DNA from: Hyphomicrobiales bacterium
Lineage (GTDB): Bacteria; Pseudomonadota; Alphaproteobacteria; Rhizobiales; Beijerinckiaceae
NCBI GenBank assembly: GCA_016716745.1
Contig: JADJVD010000001.1
Coordinates: 558,001 to 622,000, forward strand
Direction: 5' to 3'
DNA: 64,000 bases
This document shows, one piece after another, positions 1 through 9,607 of the stretch. A program made the translations under genes and the position numbers. Below the pieces are notes generated by a model that was not told the DNA's origin, searched no databases, and saw only the letters and a list, made by a program, of their open reading frames with translations. Numbering within the stretch: position 1 is the first letter of the stretch; every line of letters begins with the position of its first letter.

Positions 1-540
1 GTGTTCGGCGGCCACGGCTATATCGGCGAATGGGGCATGGAGCAGTTCGTCCGCGACGCCCGCATCGCCATGATCTACGAGGGCGCGAACGGCATCCAGG
101 CGCTCGATCTCGTCGGCCGCAAACTGCCCGCGAATGGCGGGCGCGCCGTGATGGCTTTCTTCAATGAGGTCGGCGCCTTCCTGAAGGAAAATTCCGGCGG
201 CGACGCCGGGCTCGCGCCCTTCCTCGGATCGCTGAAGCAGGGTCTCGAGCACCTGCAGAAGGCCACCATGTGGTTCATGCAGAACGCAATGGCCAAGCCG
301 GACAACGCCGGCGCCGGTAGTCACGACTACATGCACCTCTTCGGCAACGTCGCGATGAATTACATGTGGGCGCGCATCGCCAAGGTCGCGCTGACCCGCA
401 AGGGCGATCCGGCGATGGACGCCAAGCTCGCGGTCGGCCGCTTCTACGTCGAGCGCATCGCGCCCGAGACGGTCGCGCATCTCTCCCGCATCACCGCCGG
501 CGCGGACGCGCTGATGGCGCTGCCGGCCGAGGCGTTCTGA
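1..540 (+). CDS. Acyl-CoA dehydrogenase, C-terminal fragment (5' end outside window)
   Basis: The frame is open from the first base and stops at 538-540, giving about 179 residues of the C-terminal part of an acyl-CoA dehydrogenase. The motif FGGHGYIGEWGMEQFVRDAR followed by IYEGANGIQALDLVGRKL is typical of the FAD-binding helical domain of the long, roughly 590-residue family that carries an extra C-terminal domain. In that motif IYEGAN marks the region near the catalytic glutamate. The enzyme would oxidise acyl-CoA to trans-2-enoyl-CoA and reduce ETF. It lies 60 bp before a thiolase and a FadJ-like gene on the same strand, so it is the first visible gene of a beta-oxidation operon. The start and substrate chain length cannot be judged here. 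Confidence 0.9.
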   Translation: MFGGHGYIGEWGMEQFVRDARIAMIYEGANGIQALDLVGRKLPANGGRAVMAFFNEVGAFLKENSGGDAGLAPFLGSLKQGLEHLQKATMWFMQNAMAKPDNAGAGSHDYMHLFGNVAMNYMWARIAKVALTRKGDPAMDAKLAVGRFYVERIAPETVAHLSRITAGADALMALPAEAF

Positions 541-600
541 TCGCCCGATTTGACGAGGCGCGCGATTGCGCGCCTCCTTGCCCGTTCGGAGGAAACTTCC

Positions 601-1709
601 ATGGCTGACGCCTTCATCTACGACGCCGTGCGCACACCGCGCGGCCGCGGCAAGCCGGACGGCGCACTGCACCAGGTCTCCACGCTCGGCCTGGCGACGA
701 CCGCGCTCGGCGCGATCCGCGACCGCAACAGGCTCGATACGAAGCTGGTCGACGACGTCGTGCTCGGCTGCGTCGATCCGGTGGGCGAAGCCGGCGGCGA
801 CATCGCGCGCGCGGCCGCCCTCGCCTCGGGCTACGGCCAGACCGTGCCGGGCATCCAGATCAACCGCTTCTGCGCCTCCGGCCTCGACGCGGTGAACTTC
901 GCCTCGGCGCAGGTGATGAGCGGCCAGCAGGACATGGCGATCGGCGGCGGCGTCGAATCGATGAGCCGCGTCGGCATCGGCGCCTCGGGCGGCGCCTGGC
1001 CGGTCGATCCCGCCATCGCGATCCCCGCCTACTTCATGCCGCAAGGCGTCTCGGCCGATCTGATCGCGACGAAATACGGCTTCTCGCGCGACGAGGTGGA
1101 CGCCTACGCCGTCGAGAGCCAGAAGCGCGCCGCCGCGGCCTGGGCGGACGGGCGCTTCGCCAAGTCCGTCGTGCCGGTGCGCGATCCGAACGGCATCGTC
1201 CTGCTCGACCGCGACGAGCACATGCGGCCCTCCACCGACATGCAGTCGCTCGCCTCGCTGAAGCCTTCCTTCACGATGATGGGCGAGCAGGGCGGCTTCG
1301 ACGCGGTCGCCATTCAGGCGCACCCCGATGTCGAGCGCGTGATCCACGTCCATCACGCCGGCAATTCGTCCGGCATCGTCGACGGCGCCTCGGCCGTGCT
1401 GATCGGCAACAAGGGCGCCGGCGAGAAGGCCGGCCTGAAGCCGCGCGCCCGCGTGCGCGCCTTCGCCAATATCGGCTCCGAGCCGGCGATGATGCTGACC
1501 GGCCCTGTCGACGTGACGAAGAAGGTGCTGGCGCGCGCCGGCATGTCGATCTCCGACATCGACGTGTTCGAGGTCAACGAGGCGTTCGCCGCCGTCGTGC
1601 TGCGCTTCATGCAGGCGTTCGACGTCGACCCGGCGAAGGTGACACCGCGCTGATCACGCTCTGCATCGGCGCCGGCATGGGCACCGCCACCATCATCGAG
1701 CGCGTCTGA
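601..1709 (+). pseudogene. Acetyl-CoA acetyltransferase (thiolase) with an internal out-of-frame deletion
   Basis: The protein starts at ATG 601 behind GGAGGAAA and reads as a normal thiolase, with the nucleophilic Cys in NRFCASGLDAVNF and the NEAFAA motif near the end. After DPAKV (about 1641) the frame runs into a stop at 1651-1653, leaving about 350 residues. The expected C-terminal end, TALITLCIGAGMG...IIERV, is present in another frame and stops at 1707-1709. Comparison with family architecture shows roughly 100 bp missing, including the NGGAIAxGHPxGxSG motif with the catalytic His. As written the gene cannot make active enzyme. It sits between an acyl-CoA dehydrogenase and a FadJ-like gene, so a working copy would be the thiolase of this beta-oxidation operon. 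A real deletion or an assembly collapse are both possible. Confidence 0.85.
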
Positions 1710-1723
1710 TCCGGGAGGACGTC

Positions 1724-3934
1724 ATGAACCTGAAGAACTTCCGTTTCGACGTGGACGCCGAAGGCGTCGCGCTCGCCACCTGGGACATGCCCGACCGGTC
1801 GATGAACGTCATCACCGTCGGCGTGATGGACGATCTCGACGCCATCGTCGATCGCGTCGCGGGCGATGCGGCGATCAAGGGCTGCGTCGTCACCTCCGGC
1901 AAGGACTCCTTCTCCGGCGGCGCCGACCTCACCATGCTCGAGGGCCTTGGCCGCGAGCTCGGCAAGATGTCGAAGACCGAGGGGCCGGAGAAGGCGATGA
2001 AGGCCTTCTTCGACGGCTCGCGCCGGCTCTCCCAGATCTACCGCAAGCTCGAAAAGAGCGGCAAGCCGTGGGCGGCGGCGATCAACGGCACCTGCCTCGG
2101 CGGCGCGTTCGAACTGGCGCTCGCCTGCCACTATCGCGTGCTCGCCGACCACGACAAGGCGCGCGTCGGCCTGCCCGAGATCAAGATCGGGCTGTTCCCC
2201 GGCGCCGGCGGCACCCAGCGCGTCGCGCGGCTGATGCCGACGGGCGACGCGCTGCAGATGCTGTTCAAGGGCGACCAGCTGCGCCCCCGTGCGGCGAAGT
2301 CCGCGAACCTCGTGCACGAGATCGCGCCGGCGGGCGAGGTCGTCGCCAAGGCGAAGGCCTGGATCATGGGCGGCGGCAAGGGCGTCGCGCCGTGGGACAT
2401 GGAGGGCTTCAAGACTCCGTCGGGCAAGGTGTTCTCGGGCGCCGGCATGATGATCTGGCCCGCCGCCAACGCGATCTATCGCCGCGAGACGAGCGACAAC
2501 TATCCGGCCGCCAAGGCGATCCTGCACGCCGTCTACGAAGGCCTGCAACTGCCGATGGATCTGGCGCTCGAGGTGGAGAGCCGCTGGTTCGCCAAGATTC
2601 TGCGCTCCAAGGAGGCGGCGGCGATGATCCGCTCGCTGTTCGTCTCGATGGGCGAACTGAACAAGGGCGCGCGCCGCCCGGCGAACGTGCCGCCGTCGAC
2701 GCTGAAGAAGGTCGGCGTGCTCGGCGCGGGCTTCATGGGCGCGGGCATCGCCTATGTCTCGGCGCTCGCCGGGCTTGAGGTCGTGCTGATCGACCGCGAT
2801 CAGGAATCGGCCGACCGCGGCAAGGCCTATTCCGAAAAGCTGATGACGGGTCAGATCGCCAAGGGCCGCGCCAAGACGGCCGACCGCGAGGCGCTGCTCG
2901 CCCGCATCACCGCCACGCCCGACTACGCCGCGCTCGCGGGCTGCGACCTCGTGGTCGAAGCCGTATTCGAGGACCGCGCGGTGAAGGCCGAGGCGACGAA
3001 GAAGGCCGAGGCCGTGATCGGCAAGGATGCGATCTTCGCCTCAAACACCTCGACGCTGCCGATCTCCTCGCTCGCCGAGGCCTCGCGCGACGCGACGAAC
3101 TTCATCGGCATCCATTTCTTCTCGCCCGTCGAGAAGATGATGCTGGTCGAGATCATCATGGGCGCCAAGACCGGCGACCGTGCGCTTGCTGTCGCGCTCG
3201 ACTTCGTGCGCGCGATCAAAAAGACGCCGATCGTCGTGAACGACACGCGCGGCTTCTACGCCAATCGCTGCGTCGGCAACTACATCAAGGAAGGCCATCT
3301 CATGTTCATGGAGGGCGTGCCCGCCGCCATGATCGAGAACGCCGCCAAGATGGCCGGCATGCCGGTCGGCCCGCTGTCGCTCACCGACGAGGTGGCCGTC
3401 GATCTCGCATGGAAGGTGTTGCAGGCGACGAAGAAGGATCTGGGGCCCGCCTCGGTCGATCCGGCGCAGGAGACGTTGCTCGACGAGCTCGTCAACAAGC
3501 AGGGCCGCCTCGGCCGCAAGAACGGCAAGGGCTTCTACGATTATCCCGAGAAGGGCCAGAAGAGCCTGTGGCAGGGCCTCGCCGCCCTGCAGCCGAAGAA
3601 GCTCGATCCCGACGCCCTCGACGTGAAGGAGCTGAAGGACCGCCTGCTGTTCGTGCAGGCGCTCGAGGCGGCGCGCACGATGGAGGAGGGCGTCGTCACC
3701 GATCCGCGCGAGGCCGACGTCGGCTCGATCCTCGGCTTCGGCTTCGCGCCCTATTCGGGCGGCACGCTGAGCTTCATCGACTTCATGGGCGCGAAGGCCT
3801 TCGTGGCGCGCGCCGACGAACTGGAGAAGACGCACGGCGCACGCTTCGCCGCGCCGAAGCTGCTGCGCGAGATGGCGGAGAAGGGCGAGACCTTCTACGG
3901 CCGATTCGGCGCCGGCGCGAAGAAGGCGGCCTGA
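1724..3934 (+). CDS. fadJ: Enoyl-CoA hydratase / 3-hydroxyacyl-CoA dehydrogenase, FadJ/FadB type
   Basis: This 736-residue bifunctional beta-oxidation protein starts at ATG 1724 behind GGGAGG. The N-terminal crotonase domain (roughly residues 1-200) has the oxyanion-hole pattern INGTCLGGAFELALAC and the motif LPEIKIGLFPGAGGTQR. The dehydrogenase domain begins near residue 330 with the Rossmann motif GVLGAGFMGAGIA, followed by ASNTSTLPIS and the catalytic-His region IGIHFFSPVEKM. It would hydrate 2-enoyl-CoA and oxidise the product to 3-ketoacyl-CoA for the thiolase encoded just upstream. It is the third gene of the operon, 15 bp after the thiolase remnant. Length and motif order are normal. 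Whether it acts mainly as FadJ or FadB is not decidable from sequence. Confidence 0.93.
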   Translation: MNLKNFRFDVDAEGVALATWDMPDRSMNVITVGVMDDLDAIVDRVAGDAAIKGCVVTSGKDSFSGGADLTMLEGLGRELGKMSKTEGPEKAMKAFFDGSRRLSQIYRKLEKSGKPWAAAINGTCLGGAFELALACHYRVLADHDKARVGLPEIKIGLFPGAGGTQRVARLMPTGDALQMLFKGDQLRPRAAKSANLVHEIAPAGEVVAKAKAWIMGGGKGVAPWDMEGFKTPSGKVFSGAGMMIWPAANAIYRRETSDNYPAAKAILHAVYEGLQLPMDLALEVESRWFAKILRSKEAAAMIRSLFVSMGELNKGARRPANVPPSTLKKVGVLGAGFMGAGIAYVSALAGLEVVLIDRDQESADRGKAYSEKLMTGQIAKGRAKTADREALLARITATPDYAALAGCDLVVEAVFEDRAVKAEATKKAEAVIGKDAIFASNTSTLPISSLAEASRDATNFIGIHFFSPVEKMMLVEIIMGAKTGDRALAVALDFVRAIKKTPIVVNDTRGFYANRCVGNYIKEGHLMFMEGVPAAMIENAAKMAGMPVGPLSLTDEVAVDLAWKVLQATKKDLGPASVDPAQETLLDELVNKQGRLGRKNGKGFYDYPEKGQKSLWQGLAALQPKKLDPDALDVKELKDRLLFVQALEAARTMEEGVVTDPREADVGSILGFGFAPYSGGTLSFIDFMGAKAFVARADELEKTHGARFAAPKLLREMAEKGETFYGRFGAGAKKAA

Positions 3935-3966
3935 CGGATCGCTGAGGCGGCGTCACCGCGCCGCCC

Positions 3967-4066
3967 TCACGCAAACTTCCGCCAGAACACCATCGCGACG
4001 ATTCCCGCGTTGAGAATTGTCGCCGCCGAGAAGCCCCGCGCCGGCGACGAGAAGCAGATCGCTCAC
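3967..4066 (-). pseudogene. Possible ~33-residue single-TM protein, frameshifted
   Basis: Directly downstream of the sensor kinase, on its strand, a reading starting at GTG 4064-4066 gives MSDLLLVAGAGLLGG. The next reading frame then gives TILNAGIVAMVFWRKFA followed by a stop at 3967-3969. Joined, the two halves form one hydrophobic segment with a basic end, which looks like a tiny membrane protein interrupted by a one-base indel in the GGCGGCG run near 4020-4026. The open length is 100 nt, one more than a multiple of three. I see no strong ribosome-binding site and cannot name a family. This is weak evidence based on plausible composition and position only. Confidence 0.3.
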
Positions 4067-4076
4067 GCGCCCGCGC

Positions 4077-7000
4077 TCATTCGGCCGCCTGGCTCAGCGC
4101 GCGCCATTGCCCGAGCAGGGCGCGCAGCGCCGCCGGCTTCAGCGGTTTGTTGAGCACGGCGATGTCGGCGTCGTGCGCGGCCTCGCGCAGCTCCTGCGTG
4201 CGGTCGGCCGTGGCGAGCACGGCCGGGATCGGCCCGTAGACGGCGCGCAATCTGGCGATGGCGTCGAGACCCGTCTTGTCCTCGTCGAGATGATAGTCCG
4301 CGATGACGCCGGCGGGCCGCGCGTCGTCGCCCAGCATCGCGAGCGCCTCCTCGGCGTCGCGCGCGGCGGCGACGTCGCAGCCCCATCCGCCGAGGAGGAG
4401 CGTCATCCCTTCGAGGATGCGCGGCTCGTTGTCGATGGCGATCACGAGGAGACCCGCAAGGCCGCCGGCGTGCGTCGTCGCGGACGGCGCGATGGGCGCC
4501 GGCGCCTCGAACTCGACGACGCGCGGCACGTCGACGAAGAACACGGAGCCGCGCCCCTCGATCGAACGCAGACCGATCGGGTGTTTCAGAACCTTGCCGA
4601 TGCGCTCGACGATCGACAGGCCGAGGCCGAGGCCCCGCGCCGTGCGCGCGCCTTCGTCGAGACGGCGGAACTCCTCGAACACGGTCTTCTGCTTCGACTT
4701 CGGAATGCCGAGGCCGGTGTCCCAGACGCCGATGCGGACGCCGGAGCCGCGCGCGCGGCACGAGACGAGCACGCGGCCCTGAGGCGTGTACTTGATCGCG
4801 TTGGAGACGAGGTTCTGCAACAGGCGGCGCAGCAGGCGGCGATCCGACCGCACGCCGAACGACACGGGCTTGAACTCCAGCCGAAGCGCGCGTTCGCGCG
4901 CGATCGGCTCGAATTCGAGCTGCAATTGCCGCAGCAGCTCGGCGATGTCGAAGCGGCTGATCTCGGGTTTCAGCGCGCCGGCGTCGAGACGCGATATGTC
5001 GAGCAGCGAGGTCAGGATTTCCTCGACCGCCTCGAGCGAGGCGTCGACATTGCGCACGAGCACGGCGTCCTGCGGGCCGGCGTCCTGCTCGGCGCGCTGC
5101 ATCAGGCTGGTGGCGTAGAGGCGCGCGGCGTTGAGCGGTTGCAGAATGTCGTGGCTGGCGGCGGCGAGAAAGCGCGTCTTCGACAGATTGGCTTCGTCCG
5201 CCTCCGACTTGGCGCGCGCCAGCTCCTCGTTGAGGCGCGTCAACTGCTCGGTTCGCTCGCGCACGCGACGCTCGAGGGTCTCGTTGGTCGCCTCGAGCGC
5301 CTCCTCGGCCTCTACCGCCTCGGTCACGTCCGTATAGGTCGTCACAAGGCCGCCGTCCGGCAGACGGGCAGAGCGGATCTCGATCACGTTTCCGCTCGGC
5401 TGCAGGCGCAGCCGGAAGGGCTCGATGTCGTTGACCAGGCTCTCGATGCGCGTGGCCACATAGTCGTCCGTCGCGCCGTGGCCGTAGAAGCCGCGCTCGG
5501 CGTTGAAGCGGACGATCTGTTCGAGGCCGGCGCCGATGCGCATCATGTCGGAGGGCAGTTCGAACAGTTCGCGAAACTCGCGGTTCCAGCACAGCAGCCG
5601 CAGGTCCTTGTCGAACACGGTGATGCCCTGGCGCGCGTGGTCGAGCGCGTGCTGGAGGAGATCGCGGTTCATCTGGATGGCGGAGGAGGCGTCGTCGAGC
5701 AGCTTCAGCGCAGCTTTGGTCGAGACGGTGCCGCGCCGCAGCAACAGCGTCAGGACGAGGCGCGAGGACGCCGCGCCAATCGCCGAGGCGAGCAGATATT
5801 CGGCGAAGCGCACGACATGGATGTCGGCCTCCTGATCGGGCGCGGCGGAGAGGCCCCGCGAGCGCAGGAACGCCTCGAAGGAGCGGCGCGTGCGCTCCGG
5901 GCCGAGATAACGCTCCACCGTCGCGATGAGTTCGCCGACCGTCGTCGTCGCGCGCCAGATGCGGAAGGCCTGCCCCATCGGCGCCTCGCGCGAACCGACG
6001 AAGACGCTGGCCTGCAATCGCTCGATCGGATTGGCGGAGCGCGTGATCGAGACGATGAGATACATCGCCAGGTTGAGCAGGAGGCTCCACAGAACGCCGT
6101 GCGTGAGGAACGGAAGCTCGGCGCCGAACAGCGCCGTCGGCTTCAGCGCGGCGACGCCGAGCGGGCCGTTCTCGACGAGGCTGCCGACCGCGTCGATGTC
6201 GCGATTGAGCGAGGGAAGCAGGATCGTATAGGCCCACACCGCGATGCCGGCGATCATCCCGGCATTGGCGCCGCGCGCGGTGCCGCGCGACCACATCAAT
6301 CCGCCGAGAAACGCCGGGGCGATCTGCGCGATCGCGGCGAAGGAGAGAAGGCCGATGGAGGCCAACGCCGCCTCGCCGGCGACGCGCGAATAGGCGTAAG
6401 CCAGGATGAGGGTCGCGACGATGACGAGCCGGCGAACCGCCAGAATGAGCGAGCCGATGTCGCTCGGCCGCGGCTGCGACGGCGCGAAACGGCCGCGCAG
6501 GACGAGCGGCATGACGAGATCGTTCGACACCATGATCGACAGGGCGACGGAGGCGACGATCACCATCGCGGTGGCGGCCGAAAGCCCGCCGATCAGGGCG
6601 ATCATCGCGACGATGTCGGCGCCGGCGTGAATGGGCAACGCCAGCACCGTCATGTCGCGGTCGATCGCGCCGTCGGGAAACACGATCAGACCGGCCACCG
6701 CGATCGGCAGCACGAACAGGTTGATCGCCACGAGATAGAGCGGGAACACCCAGGCGGCCGTGCGCACGTCGCGTTCGTCACGATTCTCGACGACCATGAC
6801 GTGGAACTGGCGCGGCAGCAGCAGGATGGCGAAGGCGGCGAGCACCGTCATCGACAGCCAGCTCTGCCAGTCGGGGACGCGCTCGATGATTTGCCGGGTC
6901 TGCGGATTGGCGAGCGCGCGATCGGTGAGATCGGCGAAGCCGTCGAACATGCCCCACGTCACATAGGCGCCGACGGCCAGAAACGCGATCAGCTTGATCA

Positions 7001-7604
7001 GCGATTCGGCGGCGACCGCGAGCATCAGGCCGTCCTGATGCTCGGTGGCGTCGATCCGCCGGGTGCCAAACGCCATCGCAAAGCCGGCGAGAATCACCGC
7101 CGTCGCCAGCGCCAGACCGCCGCCCGAGCCGATGCGCTCGACGACACGGCCCGCCTCGAACGAGCCGAGGACAGTCAGCAGCGAGGCCGAGATCGCCTTG
7201 AGCTGAAGGGCGACATAGGGCACCGCGCCGATCAGGGCGATGACGGCGACGATGGCGGCGACGGATTCCGACTTGCCGTATCGGGCGGCCACGAAATCGG
7301 CGACCGAGGTGATGTTCTGCGATTTGGCGACCCGGACGACGCGGGCGATCAGCGGATAGCCGAACACCATGACGAGGAGCGGGCCGATATAGATCGGCAG
7401 GAAATCCAGCCCCTGCGACGAGGCGATGCCGACCGACCCGAAAAAGGTCCAGGACGTGCAATAGACGGCCAGCGACAGCGCGTAGATCGCCGAACGCACC
7501 TTGCGGCCGCCGAGGCGCGCGCCGTTGACGTCGCCGAAATAGGCGATGGCGAACAGCGCCGCCATATAGAGCAGGGCGCCGAGGATCGCCATCCAGCCCG
7601 TCAT
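4077..7604 (-). CDS. Hybrid sensor histidine kinase fused to a sodium:solute symporter-like membrane domain
   Basis: This is a very large 1175-residue protein. Roughly residues 5-490 form a 12-13 helix sodium:solute symporter (SSSF/PutP-like) domain beginning MTGWMAILGALLYMAALFAI. A PAS-like sensor follows (around 640-760, ITVFDKDLRLLCWNREF), then a coiled-coil linker and a HisKA domain with the motif AAASHDILQPLNAAR, whose His is residue 818. The ATPase domain has NLVSNAIKYTP and WDTGLGIP. The receiver domain at the end has IADYHLDEDKTG, with the likely phospho-accepting Asp at 1103. The architecture matches the CbrA/ErcS'-like class, where a transporter-type domain may sense a substrate. 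No separate response regulator is encoded nearby, so its partner is unknown. Start at ATG 7604. Confidence 0.93.
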   Translation of the reverse strand: MTGWMAILGALLYMAALFAIAYFGDVNGARLGGRKVRSAIYALSLAVYCTSWTFFGSVGIASSQGLDFLPIYIGPLLVMVFGYPLIARVVRVAKSQNITSVADFVAARYGKSESVAAIVAVIALIGAVPYVALQLKAISASLLTVLGSFEAGRVVERIGSGGGLALATAVILAGFAMAFGTRRIDATEHQDGLMLAVAAESLIKLIAFLAVGAYVTWGMFDGFADLTDRALANPQTRQIIERVPDWQSWLSMTVLAAFAILLLPRQFHVMVVENRDERDVRTAAWVFPLYLVAINLFVLPIAVAGLIVFPDGAIDRDMTVLALPIHAGADIVAMIALIGGLSAATAMVIVASVALSIMVSNDLVMPLVLRGRFAPSQPRPSDIGSLILAVRRLVIVATLILAYAYSRVAGEAALASIGLLSFAAIAQIAPAFLGGLMWSRGTARGANAGMIAGIAVWAYTILLPSLNRDIDAVGSLVENGPLGVAALKPTALFGAELPFLTHGVLWSLLLNLAMYLIVSITRSANPIERLQASVFVGSREAPMGQAFRIWRATTTVGELIATVERYLGPERTRRSFEAFLRSRGLSAAPDQEADIHVVRFAEYLLASAIGAASSRLVLTLLLRRGTVSTKAALKLLDDASSAIQMNRDLLQHALDHARQGITVFDKDLRLLCWNREFRELFELPSDMMRIGAGLEQIVRFNAERGFYGHGATDDYVATRIESLVNDIEPFRLRLQPSGNVIEIRSARLPDGGLVTTYTDVTEAVEAEEALEATNETLERRVRERTEQLTRLNEELARAKSEADEANLSKTRFLAAASHDILQPLNAARLYATSLMQRAEQDAGPQDAVLVRNVDASLEAVEEILTSLLDISRLDAGALKPEISRFDIAELLRQLQLEFEPIARERALRLEFKPVSFGVRSDRRLLRRLLQNLVSNAIKYTPQGRVLVSCRARGSGVRIGVWDTGLGIPKSKQKTVFEEFRRLDEGARTARGLGLGLSIVERIGKVLKHPIGLRSIEGRGSVFFVDVPRVVEFEAPAPIAPSATTHAGGLAGLLVIAIDNEPRILEGMTLLLGGWGCDVAAARDAEEALAMLGDDARPAGVIADYHLDEDKTGLDAIARLRAVYGPIPAVLATADRTQELREAAHDADIAVLNKPLKPAALRALLGQWRALSQAAE

Positions 7605-7816
7605 CCGCGTTCCCCTGTCGCCGCCCGCGCGGCCCGATGACGCCAGACTAGACCCGCGACCAACCCAAACGCCACACGCCGCATCTTTTTTCGGCTCGCC
7701 GCTTCCGCCGGCGCCGCGCCTGCGCTAACGGTTGCCTGTTCAAAAAAACAAGTCGACCGAAGCGGACGGACGACGCGGGTCGATCATCATTACGTCCAAT
7801 CAGCCGGGGGTTTTCC

Positions 7817-8233
7817 ATGCTGAAAGAGTTCAAAGAATTTGCCATGAAAGGCAACGTCGTCGATCTGGCGATCGGCGTCGTGATCGGCGGCGCGTTCGGC
7901 AAGATCGTCGATTCGCTCGTCAAGGACATCATCATGCCGATCATCGGCGCGATCACGGGCGGTCTCGATTTCTCCAACTATTTCATCAAGCTGAGCAGCG
8001 CGGTGAAGGCCTCGAACTACGCCGACGCCGCCAAGGAGGGCGCGGTTCTCGGCTACGGCGCGTTCCTCACCGCCGCGATGAACTTCATCATCATCGCCTT
8101 CGTGCTGTTCCTCGTCGTCAAGGCGATGAACCGGATGAAGCGCCAGGAGGCCGCCGCCCCGGCCGAGCCGCCGGCGCCGCCGCGCGGCGAGGTTCTGCTC
8201 GAGCAGATCCGCGACCTCCTCGCCAAGCGCTGA
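7817..8233 (+). CDS. mscL: Large-conductance mechanosensitive channel MscL
   Basis: The 138-residue protein begins MLKEFKEFAMKGNVVDLAIG and continues with GVVIGGAFGKIVDSLVKD, the pore-lining TM1 signature of MscL. A second helix (MNFIIIAFVLFLVVKAMN) and a charged C-terminal helix ending LLEQIRDLLAKR complete the family layout. MscL is an inner-membrane homopentamer that opens at high membrane tension to release solutes during hypo-osmotic shock. It stands alone, transcribed away from the kinase, with an A-rich stretch about 70 bp upstream and a clear intrinsic terminator after it. Length and motifs are normal. Confidence 0.97.
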   Translation: MLKEFKEFAMKGNVVDLAIGVVIGGAFGKIVDSLVKDIIMPIIGAITGGLDFSNYFIKLSSAVKASNYADAAKEGAVLGYGAFLTAAMNFIIIAFVLFLVVKAMNRMKRQEAAAPAEPPAPPRGEVLLEQIRDLLAKR

Positions 8234-8297
8234 GGTCCGTACGGCGGGGATCGCTCCCCACCGTGCTCGCACTTGGCCCGCTATGCGGATTTCGGAA

Positions 8298-8327
8298 GCC
8301 CCGGCCTCGCGCCGGGGCCTTTCTTTT
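8298..8327 (+). terminator. Rho-independent terminator after mscL
   Basis: A perfect 8-bp stem GCCCCGGC / GCCGGGGC (8298-8305 and 8311-8318) with a 5-nt loop is followed by the T-rich tract TTTCTTTT. It lies 65 bp after the mscL stop and 50 bp before the next start on the same strand, so it should separate mscL from the aminotransferase gene. Confidence 0.85.
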
Positions 8328-8376
8328 GAGGGGCGCCGGCCCTAGCGTCGCGGCCTTCGTTTCGGAGAGCCTTGCA

Positions 8377-9603
8377 ATGCTTCGTCCGGCCGTCGCGCCG
8401 ACCGCGTCCTTCCTCGACTGCATCCGCCCGGAGGCGCGCAACGCGCCCGGCAGCGGCATCGTCGAGGTGTTCAACTACGGCCGCGGCCGACAGGGACTGT
8501 TGCCGCTCTGGGTCGGCGAAGGCGACCTGCCCACACCCGCCTTCATCGCCGACGCCGCCAAGGCCTCGCTGGACGCAGGCGAAACCTTCTACACCCATCA
8601 GCGCGGCGTGCCCGAGTTGCGCTCGGCCATCGCCGACTACATGACCGGCGCCTATGGCTCCGCCTTCGCGGACGACGTCGCGCCGTTCTCGCCGGACCGG
8701 TTCTTTGTCACGGTCGGCGGCATGCATGCGCTACAGATCGCCATTCGGATCGCCTGCGGGGCGGGCGACGAGGCAATCGTCGCAACACCCGCCTGGCCGA
8801 ATTTCGCGGGCGCGATGATCACGGGGGGCGCGCGGCCCGTCGAGGCGCCGATGCGCCTGACCGGCGCCGGCGAGGCGATGCGCTGGACGCTCGATCTGGC
8901 GGCCATCGAGGCGGCGATCACGCCGGCGACGCGCGCGATCGTCGTCAACTCGCCATCGAACCCGACCGGCTGGACCGCGACCCTCGACGAGCTTGCCGCG
9001 ACGCTCGACCTCGCTCGCCGGCGCGACCTGTGGATCGTCGCCGACGAGATCTACGGCCGGTTCGTCTATGCGGGCGCGCGGGCGGCGTCCTTCCACGACC
9101 TGATCACGCCGACCGACCGGGTGATGTTCGTCCAGACCATGTCGAAGAACTGGGCGATGACGGGATGGCGCGTCGGCTGGCTGGAGGCGCCGCCCGAACT
9201 CGGCGACGTGATCGAGAACCTGATCCAGTATTCGAGCTCCGGCGTGCCCGTGTTCTCGCAGCGCGGCGCGACGGCGGCGCTGCGCGGAGGCGAGGATTTT
9301 CTGGCCGAGCAGCGCCGGCGCGCCGCGCAGAGTCGCGACATTCTCTGCGAGGCGTTCGCCGCCGCGGGGCGGATCGACTTCACGCGGCCGGACGGCGCGT
9401 TCTATCTGTTTTGCGCCATTCGCGGCGAGCCGGACACGCGGCGCCTCGCGCTGCGGCTTGTCGACGAGGCGGGCGTCGGCGTCGCGCCGGGCTCGGCGTT
9501 CGGCAAGGGCGGCGAGGGCTATCTGCGGATTTGCTACGCGCGCGATCCGCGCGACGTGGCCGAAGTGGCCGAGCGCATGACGCGCTGGCTGAAGCGCGGC
9601 TGA
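8377..9603 (+). CDS. Class I/II pyridoxal-phosphate aminotransferase (aspartate aminotransferase family)
   Basis: The 408-residue protein has the fold-type I landmarks: substrate loop LWVGEGDLPTPAF near the N-terminus, NSPSNPTGW in the middle, ADEIYGRFVY with the PLP-binding Asp and Tyr, and QTMSKNWAMTGWRVGW with the Schiff-base Lys. It transfers amino groups between an amino acid and a 2-oxo acid in the cytoplasm. The sequence does not fix whether the substrate is aspartate, an aromatic amino acid or another. I chose ATG 8377, which lies just behind GGAGAG and gives the normal family start. It is followed after 4 bp by the AbrB-type membrane protein gene, so the two are probably co-transcribed. 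Confidence 0.9.
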   Translation: MLRPAVAPTASFLDCIRPEARNAPGSGIVEVFNYGRGRQGLLPLWVGEGDLPTPAFIADAAKASLDAGETFYTHQRGVPELRSAIADYMTGAYGSAFADDVAPFSPDRFFVTVGGMHALQIAIRIACGAGDEAIVATPAWPNFAGAMITGGARPVEAPMRLTGAGEAMRWTLDLAAIEAAITPATRAIVVNSPSNPTGWTATLDELAATLDLARRRDLWIVADEIYGRFVYAGARAASFHDLITPTDRVMFVQTMSKNWAMTGWRVGWLEAPPELGDVIENLIQYSSSGVPVFSQRGATAALRGGEDFLAEQRRRAAQSRDILCEAFAAAGRIDFTRPDGAFYLFCAIRGEPDTRRLALRLVDEAGVGVAPGSAFGKGGEGYLRICYARDPRDVAEVAERMTRWLKRG

Positions 9604-9607
9604 GGCG

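Noticed and set aside
4017..7640. A plus-strand open frame of over 1200 codons opposite the sensor kinase
   Set aside because: It mirrors the kinase gene in a high-GC region, is Arg/Ala-rich with no family motifs, and has no independent start signal.
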